DNA from: Nitrospira sp.
Lineage (GTDB): Bacteria > Nitrospirota > Nitrospiria > Nitrospirales > Nitrospiraceae
Direction of reading: 5' to 3'
Assembly (NCBI GenBank): GCA_024331095.1
Contig: JANDJE010000026.1
Coordinates: forward strand, 1-32,024
DNA: 32,024 bases
This document shows positions 24,456 through 32,024 of the stretch, one piece after another. A program made the position numbers and the translations under genes. The notes below the pieces were generated by a model. It made no database searches. It worked only from the letters and a program-made list of their open reading frames with translations, and was not told where the DNA came from. Position 1 is the first letter of the stretch; every line of letters begins with the position of its first letter.

Positions 24456-26183
24456 TTATTTGCTTCCGGCGGGAACGGGGATACCCTGCGGCTCGCGCTC
24501 TTTCGCCTCAACAGAAGACCGAAGAGCCAGAAAAACCGCCACGCTCACGACGATAAAAAAGAACACCGTGATCCCCGTAATCAGCCAGGCGGAATAGGAC
24601 AACGTCGGCGTGAACGACTCCGCCGTAAAATCCGGCACCAAGTTGTAGGCGTGGAAAAACTTGCGCAACAACGACCGGACGGCCCCCATCAATCCCATTG
24701 CCCAAATCGATGTGAACGCGAGAAAAATAAGAACAAATTGAGAGATGCCGTCGATTTTGCCCCACGCGATGGTCCCCCGACGAATGGCCCGGCCATAGAC
24801 CACGTAATTGACGATCGTGACGAACACCAACGAGAAGATGGCGCCGAGCTTGGTCGGCATCTTACCGAGCACTTCCCACGCCTCCGGCAATTGAACGTCC
24901 TCCGCCATCTTGGCTCCGGTCGCCGCAAACCCGTTGGGAATCACCCACAGCGCGTCGCTCACCACGACCATCAAAAACCCGATCTTCATCACCGTTTGCA
25001 CGGACACCGTCATCGGCACGAATCGACCCAAGATGAACGGACTCAGCACGAACGGGATCAGGAACGCGAGCGACAGCGGATCGGGGATCCAATATTCCGT
25101 AAAGACGACGACCATGACCACGGGAGACAAGACCATCATGAGCGGAGCCAACGCCGTCATCCTGACCTGTTCCACCCCTTCAATACGCCGCAGACTGAGC
25201 CAGACGTAATAATTACAGCCCAGGAACATCACGCCCACAACGGCGCCCTGCATCTCGAAAAACATCGAAAGCTGATCGGCCATCATGTAGGGGCAAAACG
25301 AAAAGTCATAATCGCACATCTCGTAGGCCAACAATAACCCAGTGAAGGGCTGAAGAAGCATGGCGCCCACGGCGATCAAGTTCCCGACAAAACCCATCCA
25401 ATCGTAATAGGCGCGATCCTCCCTGTTTTGAGCCCCCATGTACATATAGGCGGCGATCAAGCCCGCCACGAATCCCCCGAACGCCACGTTCCCGTCGATC
25501 CGATGGAGATTAAGCGGCATCCAGCTCGTGTTCGCGATTTTGTCCCACAAGGTCGCCGCGGCCAGGGCCTCCATCGGCGACACCCCCTCACCTCTGACCG
25601 GGGTATTCATGAACGATGTCGGACCGTTGATTACGAACATCGTCGCCAGACAGATCAGATTAAGGAGCACGCCCAAAGCGATATGACGCCCCTTTTTCTC
25701 TCCCCTCCAAGTGTCCCAGCTATAAAAATAAGCGTAGAGTACGATCGTCCCGACGATGAACAACAGCGGATAGATCACAGCGAACACAAGATAAAACTGA
25801 TTGATAAACCAGGTCGTGAACTGGGGGTAAGCGGCCAGGAGCACAAAAATAAAGAGTCCGCCGGTCAGAGCGGTCATGCTGAAAAGAATGACCGTGATTT
25901 TTGTGATCTCTTGGGCCATGCGGTCATATCGGGGATCCTGCTTGCGGTACCCCAGCCATTCGGCCATGACGATGAACATCGGAGCGCCGAGAATGAACGC
26001 GCCGAGAAGCGTATGGAGCTGCGCGACAATCCACACGGCGGTTCGGTTTCCCGTGTACGGGAACTCGACCGAGCCTCCCGGCATTTGCGCATGGACGTCG
26101 GAAAGCCCCGCTGAAACAAGCCCGAGAAACACGACGATCGCGGTGAGATTACGAAGCCGTATGTTCATAGCGTGACGTCCCAT
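24456..26183 (-). CDS. Cytochrome bd-like membrane protein 2 (CydA-like, divergent)
   Basis: 575 residues, with a signal-like helix (12-32) and about 14 membrane helices. It is a paralogue of the protein at 18604-20451: both share WIVAQLH, a KxxxHIxLGxLLN segment, N[IL]HR, YYDWMG[FY]VGN and MFLG/LFLG followed by xNYYxW. The matching histidines are H57, H167 and H227. The GRQPW quinol-loop motif of CydA is absent. The CEMCDYDFSFC-like cysteines (about 300-308) are peculiar to this copy. The start is uncertain: ATG 26183 and ATG 26168 both lack a strong ribosome-binding site. It is the second gene of the operon. Confidence 0.87.
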   Translation of the reverse strand: MGRHAMNIRLRNLTAIVVFLGLVSAGLSDVHAQMPGGSVEFPYTGNRTAVWIVAQLHTLLGAFILGAPMFIVMAEWLGYRKQDPRYDRMAQEITKITVILFSMTALTGGLFIFVLLAAYPQFTTWFINQFYLVFAVIYPLLFIVGTIVLYAYFYSWDTWRGEKKGRHIALGVLLNLICLATMFVINGPTSFMNTPVRGEGVSPMEALAAATLWDKIANTSWMPLNLHRIDGNVAFGGFVAGLIAAYMYMGAQNREDRAYYDWMGFVGNLIAVGAMLLQPFTGLLLAYEMCDYDFSFCPYMMADQLSMFFEMQGAVVGVMFLGCNYYVWLSLRRIEGVEQVRMTALAPLMMVLSPVVMVVVFTEYWIPDPLSLAFLIPFVLSPFILGRFVPMTVSVQTVMKIGFLMVVVSDALWVIPNGFAATGAKMAEDVQLPEAWEVLGKMPTKLGAIFSLVFVTIVNYVVYGRAIRRGTIAWGKIDGISQFVLIFLAFTSIWAMGLMGAVRSLLRKFFHAYNLVPDFTAESFTPTLSYSAWLITGITVFFFIVVSVAVFLALRSSVEAKEREPQGIPVPAGSK

Positions 26184-26230
26184 TCACACAAAAGGTCACA
26201 CAAAAGAATCTTTTATCCAGATCTTCGCGC

Positions 26231-26740
26231 CTATTCCTCACCGGCCGAGGCCGTTGGAAGGCTTCCGACATCAACCCACTGCTTTTTCTCGTCGCTCCAA
26301 GCCTTCCCAGACAACGCAAAACTCCGCTCATAGAGCACCAGCTTCCACATATCTTCTTCCGAAAGCTTGCTCTTCCATCCCTTCATCTTCGTGTTGGGGA
26401 CTCCCTCGGCAATACGCCAGAACCATACCGAATCGGAGGCAAGCTTCATCCGCTCGACATTGCGAAAGTCTCGCGCACCGGCCTTGACCGGTTTCCCGTC
26501 TTTCCCATGACAACTGGCGCAATTGACGTCAGGATTCGCCTCACCTAAGTAGATCTTTCGCCCCTCTTCCATTTTGGCCTGGTCGTTCCACCATCCTACA
26601 GGCATATGTTTCTCGGCATATTCCGGAGGAGGTGGGGGCGGCGGAACGATCGGCCCATCTCCCGGTCCACCGTCTTCAACACTACAGGAGATCAGCACCC
26701 CCATGCTGACGATCAATACGGCTTGCACCGCGACACGCAT
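26231..26740 (-). CDS. Cytochrome c lipoprotein with polyproline linker (mono-haem)
   Basis: 169 residues from the ATG at 26740, which has GGAGAG five bases upstream. The signal peptide ends in a lipobox LISC with Cys19 as the lipidated residue. A Gly-rich then polyproline linker (PPPPPPP, about 33-39) leads to a haem c domain with C74-x-x-C77-H78 (CASCH); the GVPNTKMKGW segment gives a probable Met ligand. It is the first gene of the eleven-gene block. The rigid proline arm suggests it reaches from the outer leaf of the membrane to a partner. Confidence 0.91.
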   Translation of the reverse strand: MRVAVQAVLIVSMGVLISCSVEDGGPGDGPIVPPPPPPPEYAEKHMPVGWWNDQAKMEEGRKIYLGEANPDVNCASCHGKDGKPVKAGARDFRNVERMKLASDSVWFWRIAEGVPNTKMKGWKSKLSEEDMWKLVLYERSFALSGKAWSDEKKQWVDVGSLPTASAGEE

Positions 26741-26769
26741 GATTTCTCTCCGGACGACCCTCACTCCCG

Positions 26770-26783
26770 GCCCGTCTTCGGGC
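26770..26783. promoter_or_regulatory. Perfect short hairpin in the 5' leader of the respiratory operon
   Basis: GCCCG at 26770-26774 pairs with CGGGC at 26779-26783 around a four-base TCTT loop (CGAAGACG-type on the minus strand). It lies 30 bases before the first operon start. On the minus strand a TTTATAAA stretch (26795-26802) just upstream could be a -10 element, so the hairpin would be in the leader transcript. A regulatory role is only possible. Confidence 0.35.
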
Positions 26784-26802
26784 ACTCACGAGAGTTTATA
26801 AA

Positions 26803-26858
26803 GACGGATAAAAATAAAAAACGCTTCTACACGGATGACAACATCCTGTAAAAGCGTT
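26803..26858 (-). terminator. Intrinsic terminator of the upstream minus-strand gene
   Basis: AACGCTT (26820-26826) pairs with AAGCGTT (26852-26858), continuing with TACA/TGTA and GGATG/CATCC around a short loop, with one mismatch and one bulge (16 base pairs in all). On the minus strand the stem is followed by TTTTTTATTTTTA. It lies between the stop of the 26960-27598 gene and the start of the respiratory operon, so the operon must have its own promoter. Confidence 0.85.
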
Positions 26859-26959
26859 CGCCATTGCAACCGCACACAGTGTTCCGCCCACGAAACCTCG
26901 AACTCACCTCGACCGACGCGTGAGATCGGTACGGCCCCCACGGGCTATCGGAGAAATGA

Positions 26960-27598
26960 TTACGACCTTCGCTTACCCTGCGACTTTTCTTTCGTCCGCC
27001 CCAGTTTGCGCCCGGAACGGACCACTTTCATCCCCACAAGCGCTCCGACCCCTACGACCATAACTCCCATCCCCATCCAGAACCACGGAGGAGAATCGCT
27101 TGCCTCACAGCCGGTTCCAAAATTGACCCGAATCTTTCGCTCGGACTCCAGATCTTTCGGATCGAACTGGACTTTGTGATTTTGCTGCTCCCCCCTCGCT
27201 TCAATCAGAATAGGGTCGCCGAGGTTGTCGTTATGGAGGTGAAAGATCGCTTTGTAATATCCGTCGCTACCCGTTTTAACAACTTGCCCGTAAGCAATCT
27301 TGGTATCTTTAACCAAAACGTCTATGTCCGAGACTCCCTTTCCATCAACCCCACAGACATACCCATCGACGGTGAAACGATGGTCTGCCTCATGAGTGGC
27401 AGAAACCCAAGAAGGAGCCAACGTGCCGGCGACCGCACAACACACAGCCGTGGCAAGCCTCAGCGGAATGTTCTTCCACCGCCCGAGCCAAGCCACATTC
27501 TGAAACTTGCCTGCCACTCGAATTCTGACGACCCGCCGCCACACTTCGAATCGCAGCAGGCACCGTTTCAGCAAATTTAGGGCGGGGTTTTTTAGCAC
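26960..27598 (-). CDS. Exported protein with carboxypeptidase-regulatory-like domain and C-terminal membrane helix
   Basis: The open frame gives 212 residues starting at a GTG (27598) with no clear ribosome-binding site; GTG codons at residues 19, 28 and 37 are alternatives, because the signal peptide (about 46-68, ending VSA) would then be near the N-terminus. After it comes a beta-rich domain of the carboxypeptidase-regulatory/SdrD-B type (DGYVCGVDGKGVSDIDVLV...TGSDGYYKAIFHLH). A Gly/Val-rich membrane helix (WFWMGMGVMVVGVGALVGM, about 172-190) and a basic tail end the chain. Its gene is followed by a strong terminator, so it is not part of the cytochrome operon. Function unknown; an interaction with envelope or respiratory proteins is a guess. 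Confidence 0.72.
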   Translation of the reverse strand: MLKNPALNLLKRCLLRFEVWRRVVRIRVAGKFQNVAWLGRWKNIPLRLATAVCCAVAGTLAPSWVSATHEADHRFTVDGYVCGVDGKGVSDIDVLVKDTKIAYGQVVKTGSDGYYKAIFHLHNDNLGDPILIEARGEQQNHKVQFDPKDLESERKIRVNFGTGCEASDSPPWFWMGMGVMVVGVGALVGMKVVRSGRKLGRTKEKSQGKRRS

Positions 27599-27764
27599 AG
27601 CCCCCTCTCTTTGTCAATGAGATGACACACCTTGCTTGATCCATACGTCGATCCGCTCTCTTGAAATAAAACGCCCTCCTTTGGTCTGCGCACACAAACC
27701 GCCCAACTCATGCTCAACACCTGAAAATCATCGGCCTGAAAAAATGAAAGCGGTTGTGGAGAAG

Positions 27765-28157
27765 CTACAGCAGCCCGCGGTTCCGTGCATCATCCTCGAC
27801 CCGCTTCGCCTCGGCTCGTCGCTCAGATTCTTTTTTCGACACCCACGCTTCCCAGGATTTGCCGTCCGCCGTATCTTTGCCGGTAAACGCGATCGTCTCG
27901 ATCGCATGGTAGGGAATCTGCCGAGGCGATGGATCATCGACGGGGAAGATCTCGACCCATGGATTGCCTCCGCCGGCTTCCCGGTTGAACAGATATCCTT
28001 CAACGACCTCGCCGGAAGTCAACGTCAGCGTCACATCGCCACGGTAGTCCAGCGCAAGCTCCACGGCTTCCCCCAATTCCCGTGTCGTTGTCGGCCTAAA
28101 CAGGCGACCTTGGAGAGAAGTCGAACCATTTGACACATGATTCTTCGTGTCGGTCAT
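27765..28157 (-). CDS. Small conserved beta-rich protein next to hpnH (function unknown)
   Basis: 130 residues, no signal peptide or membrane helix. The core (about 28-95) has the pattern of a small beta-barrel: ELALDYRGDVTLTLTSGEVV, then EGYLFNRE and PRQIPYHAIETIAFTG. This resembles an Sm/LSm-like or PilZ-like strand order, but no family can be named. The C-terminal part (SKKESERRAEAKRVEDDARN) is a charged helix. It follows hpnH on the same strand with 92 bases between. The conserved neighbourhood suggests a role with hopanoid synthesis, which is inference. No ribosome-binding site is clear at the ATG. Confidence 0.72.
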   Translation of the reverse strand: MTDTKNHVSNGSTSLQGRLFRPTTTRELGEAVELALDYRGDVTLTLTSGEVVEGYLFNREAGGGNPWVEIFPVDDPSPRQIPYHAIETIAFTGKDTADGKSWEAWVSKKESERRAEAKRVEDDARNRGLL

Positions 28158-28249
28158 GAGAGGGAAGTCACCACATAAAACAAAGAGGTAGAATGAGTTC
28201 GCCAGTCTTCCTTGATAAACTTTAGCCCGCTCGCCCTCATGGGCGCACG

Positions 28250-29266
28250 CTATCGCAGCGTCGGCAATAACGTGAGCTTGGCGGTACGCACGAACCCTGA
28301 CAGCGAGCCGAACGTATCGTTTACCGCCGACGCTTCATACCCGCAATGGACCATGCATTCGGCGCACTTCTCGTTTTTGCTCGTGCCATAGTTCTGCCAT
28401 TCCGTCGTATCCAACAATTCCTGGAAGGTTTTCGCGTAGCCGTCCTGCAACAGATAACAAGGTCTCTGCCATCCAAAAATGTTGTAGGTGGGATTGCCCC
28501 ACGGCGTACAGTGATAGTCTCGTTTCCCCATCAGGAAATCCAAGAACAACGGCGACTGATTGAACCTCCACGAACTCTTGGGCCGGCTGAGAATTTTGGA
28601 GAACAACTCCTTGGTTTTGGCTTTCTTGAGAAAGTGTTGCTGATCGGGGGCTTTTTGATAACTGTAGCCGGGCGAAATCATCATCCCCTCAACGCCGAGC
28701 ATCATCATTTCATCAAAAAACTGGCGCACTCGATCGGGATTGGCATCATCGAAGAGCGTGGTATTGGTGGTCACACGATGGCCTCGCTTCAACGCCTCTT
28801 TGATCGCCCTGACGGCGATCTCATACACCCCGTCCCGGCAGACGGCCATATCATGCTCGTTTTTGAGCCCGTCCATGTGCACGCTGAACGTCAGATACTG
28901 CGACGGCTTGAACTCCTTGAGTTTCCGTTCGAGCAAAATTGCGTTCGTGCAGACATAGAGATACCGTTTTTGCGCCACCAACCCCTCGACAATCCGCCCG
29001 ATTTCGGGATGAATGAGCGGCTCGCCGCCCGGAATCGCCACGATCGGCGCGCCGCACTCCTCAGCCGCGGCCCAGCACTGTTCGGGGGTCAACCGTTTAT
29101 CAAGAATATGGTCGGGATACTGAATCTTGCCGCATCCGGCGCAGGCCAGGTTGCAACGAAACAAGGGCTCGAGCATTAGTACCAGCGGATAGCGTTTGAC
29201 TCCCTTCAACTTCTTCGAAAGCACGTAGCTTGCGACGGTCAACATTTGAGATACGGGGACGGCCAT
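28250..29266 (-). CDS. hpnH: HpnH, adenosyl-hopene transferase (radical SAM)
   Basis: 338 residues, full family length. The radical SAM cluster motif is C38-x3-C42-x2-C45 (CNLACAGC), followed by IPGGEPL (about 78-84), the SAM-binding region. The C-terminal third holds the HpnH-specific DUF3463-type region with cysteines in RPCYLL and CAECMVHCGYEA. The enzyme adds the 5'-deoxyadenosyl group to diploptene, the first step of the extended hopanoid side chain. AAGGAG lies six bases before the ATG. A short perfect CGCCC/GGGCG hairpin (28232-28245) follows the stop, without a T-run. No other hpn gene is in the window. Confidence 0.95.
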   Translation of the reverse strand: MAVPVSQMLTVASYVLSKKLKGVKRYPLVLMLEPLFRCNLACAGCGKIQYPDHILDKRLTPEQCWAAAEECGAPIVAIPGGEPLIHPEIGRIVEGLVAQKRYLYVCTNAILLERKLKEFKPSQYLTFSVHMDGLKNEHDMAVCRDGVYEIAVRAIKEALKRGHRVTTNTTLFDDANPDRVRQFFDEMMMLGVEGMMISPGYSYQKAPDQQHFLKKAKTKELFSKILSRPKSSWRFNQSPLFLDFLMGKRDYHCTPWGNPTYNIFGWQRPCYLLQDGYAKTFQELLDTTEWQNYGTSKNEKCAECMVHCGYEASAVNDTFGSLSGFVRTAKLTLLPTLR

Positions 29267-29610
29267 TCCGTTCTCCTTCCACTCGTTTTGTCGTGATAAC
29301 AGCGGCGAACTGCCGCACGAATCGTGCTTGTTTGCAAACGGAGGGATTCTAACACCCGCTGAAAAGAGCCGTCAATTTTGAGCTGCCATGTCTGGTGAAA
29401 GTCTCAGACGAGAAAGTGGCGGGCACGCCATCTACCGCTCCCTCCGCATGAGGCAAACGGGAACAGGACTATCCAGCAAACGACGAAAGCCCCTTGTTTT
29501 CCGTCATCTGCCAGAAGGGGGGATAGAACCATCGGAAAGAATCGAGTGCTAACGGCTGCCCGCTCTCCTGCAATCTATTTCGACTCTTCCATCACAAGAT
29601 CTTCGAAGAA
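29267..29610. other. Intergenic region upstream of hpnH
   Basis: About 340 bases before the terminator at 29611-29657. It holds the hpnH promoter on the minus strand, which I could not place exactly. No gene, RNA or repeat was seen. Confidence 0.5.
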
Positions 29611-29657
29611 AGAAAATAGGAAGGCCCGCCGCCGCAATAAGCGGCGCAGCGGGCCCT
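29611..29657 (-). terminator. Intrinsic terminator after the 690-residue gene
   Basis: GGCCCGC (29623-29629) pairs with GCGGGCC (29649-29655) and GCCGC (29631-29635) with GCGGC (29641-29645), around the loop AATAA. On the minus strand the GC-rich stem is followed by TTCCTATTTTCTTTC. It lies 28 bases after the stop at 29686. Confidence 0.85.
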
Positions 29658-29685
29658 TGAAGGCATCCGGTCACAGATCTCCCGT

Positions 29686-31758
29686 TTAGGAATTCACCAC
29701 GGAGATGGACCGGGTAGCGTGACTCCAGGCAATGACCTGATTGATCCACCAATCGGCAGACGGACCATGGTCAAAACCACTCGGATTGAACTGACGGCCA
29801 TACGCGTTAATGGACAAGTGATAGCACCCTGGTGGCCGCTCACCATGCAACAGCAATATCGCCGTGCGGGGCACGCTGTTGTCATTCTGGTTGATATGCC
29901 AATGATAGCGAGTATCCTCGCCTGTCACAAAAGAGAGAGCACCAGCTCCACACCCACTTGCCGAAAGCTGGGCATCCCGCAAGTGTGCGGCCGAGGCCTG
30001 CCAGACCACCCGAAGATGCACATCCATTCCCGCTGGCCTTGCCAACACAGGGCAGACAGCAGGCAAAAGAGTCGAATTACTATCCGTCCACGGAGCGGCC
30101 AAGGGGATCGATGCGGACCGCCAGCGAATCTCGTGGAAAAGAACGACCGGACTCGAGTTATCCACGAGGAATCGTCGGGGACTGCTCGTGTGGATCACGG
30201 TGATGGAGCCGCCGGAGGCCACCCCCAACTCTAGACGCGTCTCATAAAGACCTCGGGGGAAGTTGTGTGTCGGCCAGGATAGAAGCCAGTTGGGATGCGA
30301 CACCAGTCCAGCCGGCAGAATGGGATACCAGCCGTTGGCATCAGGAACAACATGAATCGGTGCACCGGGCCCCAGTCTTGGCGTCCACCATTCCAGCCCT
30401 GTAAAGGGCACCGGAGCCGTAAAAACAGGAGCCTCGGGGGCTTGATACGAGTATGTCAGCCGGTAATGCGTCGCATTCCCGATTCGATGGCAGCCATGCA
30501 AATTCAAGGTCTGGGCGTATGGCGCATGAGCCAAAGAGGATTGGGGGGTTGCAGAAAGGCCGTCCGGCGGTCTGGGGCGGTTCACTCGCGTAGCAACGCC
30601 GAGCACGTCATCATGGTGCGTCGGTTCGAGCGGCATATATCCGGCCGTCACAATTGCCGGGATATCCTGACAGACGATCCCCTGAACCGGGCCACAATGC
30701 GGCGTCGAGATGGCTGCTCCAGAGGCGACCAGTGTCACATGCAGATTGCTCGGTGCATTCCAGCGCACATCAAAAAAGCCTTCCGAGTATATCGTTTCCT
30801 CGTTACCATCCCCATCCACATCCTGTGTGACACGGAAGGTCAGATCGGGAGTGTCGAGGATCATTTGCCAGACCGGCACAAACACATCTCGACAACGCCA
30901 GAACGGGCCGATAAAACGGTTGAAATCCAGCTGTTCCAGCAATGCCGCTGCTGACGGTGACTCGGACATCTCCGCCACATTGATCTCCACCTTTGCTTTT
31001 GCCTGCTTGCCTTTATCTCCAACTCGACGAAACTCTGAAGGAATCGGCGGAGGGATCGGCTGAGAAAACATGGGGCGATCAAGCTCGGCTTCAATCGCAC
31101 GCACATGTGCACCGAATTCTGCGCTTCCCGCTATGGCTTCTAAGCGCCGGGCGACGCTATCCCCAGCATAGCTCCGAATCGTCTCAATATGCTGAGGCTG
31201 AAGGCGAAACGGCGGTGGGTCTGGCTGGGGCATGGGCGGTATGGGAAGCCGCCCCTCTGGTATAAACGGAGGGCGTAAGAAGTCACGAAGATTGGGTCTG
31301 AAGATTTCTGGAAAACAGATCCGTTCTCGACGGAAACGCACGTAGCGATCGACATCCCAATAGGGAAGATAGACGCAGAAGTTCCCGCAGGCGTCCGTCG
31401 CGACCGTGGTTAAAACTTCCCGCCGACAACGGAGAGGAAACAGCCAAAAGAAAGGGTTCTCCACGGGGAAGAATCCGAGAAAGGAACAGTCCGTATCTTC
31501 GACATGAACGGTGGCGTTCGGAACCGGCTCATAGTTTCCTGTAGCCGGATTGAGCTTGACCACTCTCCCACAGATGCGGCGAAACAACAGGAGCGCCGGG
31601 TCGAGTCGCCACTTCAACAACTCGTGCGCCTTGGCGAGTGGCAAGCCGATTAACTGCTTGACCTCAAGATTTGCCAGTCGTGATAGGTAAAGCGCCTGGC
31701 GCTCGGTCAACTGCCTTTCTTCCGGGGATTCGAATTGAGCCGTCTTATTCTTGTCCAT
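29686..31758 (-). CDS. Large Cys-rich protein of unknown function with a carboxypeptidase-regulatory-like N-terminal domain
   Basis: 690 residues from ATG 31758, chosen because AAAAGGAGG lies nine bases before it; the longer frame to 31908 would overlap the upstream coding region. No signal peptide is visible. A helical N-terminal segment (about 10-60) leads to a beta-domain (about 62-130) with the ICGRVV...VPNATVHVEDTD...TDACGNFCVYLP pattern, a carboxypeptidase-regulatory-like fold. Later parts include a Pro-rich stretch (about 160-180), a DVDGDGNEE calcium-type loop (about 325), and a beta-rich C-terminal half. Cys and Trp are common throughout. It could be a structural component of a particle or surface assembly, but I do not recognise the family. 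It ends in a strong terminator, and the upstream partial gene probably belongs to the same operon. Confidence 0.75.
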   Translation of the reverse strand: MDKNKTAQFESPEERQLTERQALYLSRLANLEVKQLIGLPLAKAHELLKWRLDPALLLFRRICGRVVKLNPATGNYEPVPNATVHVEDTDCSFLGFFPVENPFFWLFPLRCRREVLTTVATDACGNFCVYLPYWDVDRYVRFRRERICFPEIFRPNLRDFLRPPFIPEGRLPIPPMPQPDPPPFRLQPQHIETIRSYAGDSVARRLEAIAGSAEFGAHVRAIEAELDRPMFSQPIPPPIPSEFRRVGDKGKQAKAKVEINVAEMSESPSAAALLEQLDFNRFIGPFWRCRDVFVPVWQMILDTPDLTFRVTQDVDGDGNEETIYSEGFFDVRWNAPSNLHVTLVASGAAISTPHCGPVQGIVCQDIPAIVTAGYMPLEPTHHDDVLGVATRVNRPRPPDGLSATPQSSLAHAPYAQTLNLHGCHRIGNATHYRLTYSYQAPEAPVFTAPVPFTGLEWWTPRLGPGAPIHVVPDANGWYPILPAGLVSHPNWLLSWPTHNFPRGLYETRLELGVASGGSITVIHTSSPRRFLVDNSSPVVLFHEIRWRSASIPLAAPWTDSNSTLLPAVCPVLARPAGMDVHLRVVWQASAAHLRDAQLSASGCGAGALSFVTGEDTRYHWHINQNDNSVPRTAILLLHGERPPGCYHLSINAYGRQFNPSGFDHGPSADWWINQVIAWSHATRSISVVNS

Positions 31759-31849
31759 GACGTGGGGCCTCCTTTTAAATGTTTTCGGACTACCGGACCT
31801 GACGTCTCTTACCTGCTTCAGTTGTGCGCATAGAGAACCTTTCTCAAAG

Positions 31850-32024
31850 CTATCCGTTCTCTTCCTTTGCTCCTTCAGGGCAACAACGATACTCCTGTGC
31901 CTTGTCAAGCAGTTCGATCTTGCGTTTCAAAAGCTGGTTTTCCAATTCCATCCGTTCCAGCTCAAGCTGCATTTTTCTTTGCAGTTCGGGCTCGCACACG
32001 TTGCAGACATCCAGACACCCTTTG
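31850..32024 (-). CDS. C-terminal part of a CxxC/coiled-coil protein
   Basis: An open frame on the minus strand runs from the right edge to the TAG at 31852-31850, giving 57 residues. The sequence is protein-like: CLDVCNVCEP (two CxxC-type pairs) followed by a long amphipathic helix with a Leu/Glu heptad (MQLELERMELENQLLKRKI) and YRCCPEG before the end. This is a coiled coil with possible metal or disulfide ends. The 5' part is outside the window. It lies 91 bases before the start of the 690-residue gene on the same strand, so they are probably co-transcribed. Confidence 0.7.
   Translation of the reverse strand, partial: KGCLDVCNVCEPELQRKMQLELERMELENQLLKRKIELLDKAQEYRCCPEGAKEENG

Noticed and set aside
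23841..25337. Plus-strand frame of 498 codons across the cytochrome and bd-like genes
   Set aside because: It spans two clearly real minus-strand genes and has the His/Arg/Asp-rich look of an antisense frame.

Overview
The window most likely comes from a member of the genus Nitrospira (nitrite-oxidising or comammox bacteria). This is inferred from one feature above all: an eleven-gene respiratory block that combines two divergent cytochrome bd-like membrane proteins, a fused b6/subunit-IV cytochrome b, a Rieske protein, several membrane-tethered c-type cytochromes and an ethylbenzene-dehydrogenase-type (NxrC-like) haem protein. A hopanoid gene (hpnH) next to a small conserved protein fits but does not prove the placement. 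There is no 16S gene here, so the genus call is inference.

Left part (1-8446), all on the minus strand. The gene order read 5' to 3' is: cytosolic corrinoid-binding protein then a Dph6/COG2102-like ATP-pyrophosphatase (4-base overlap); mgtA-type P-type ATPase, HD-domain protein, YjbQ/UPF0047 protein, HtrA-like serine protease, pyruvate dehydrogenase E1 alpha and the first 28 codons of E1 beta. Several stop/start pairs overlap as ATGA, so HD, yjbQ and htrA look translationally coupled.

Middle part (9003-15081). A plus-strand group carries a two-helix membrane protein with a repeated short motif, a 57-residue membrane protein, a LuxR/NarL-type response regulator with no histidine kinase nearby, and a 39-residue single-helix protein. 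It is followed by a minus-strand CxxC mini-protein, a tRNA-Thr(CGT), a lipoprotein with a caspase-like fold that seems to have lost both catalytic residues, and a UbiA prenyltransferase on the plus strand.

Right-centre part (15251-26740), all minus strand and tightly packed. Order of transcription: mono-haem cytochrome c lipoprotein; bd-like protein 2; membrane cytochrome c; PRC-barrel/Rieske protein; cytochrome b; unknown membrane protein; bd-like protein 1; two membrane cytochromes c; NxrC-like haem b protein; di-haem cytochrome c lipoprotein. The predicted cofactors are one 2Fe-2S cluster, at least six haems c, two or more b haems in cytochrome b, one probable haem b in the NxrC-like subunit, and further b haems in the bd-like pair. 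I read it as one large quinol/cytochrome c electron-transfer complex (a complex III variant or oxidase-like supercomplex).

Right end (26960-32024), minus strand: a secreted or membrane-anchored protein with a carboxypeptidase-regulatory-like domain ending in a clear intrinsic terminator; a small beta-rich protein and hpnH (hopanoid side chain); a 690-residue unknown protein followed by a strong terminator; and the 3' end of a CxxC/coiled-coil protein that runs off the window. No insertion sequence, CRISPR array, integrase or rRNA was seen.
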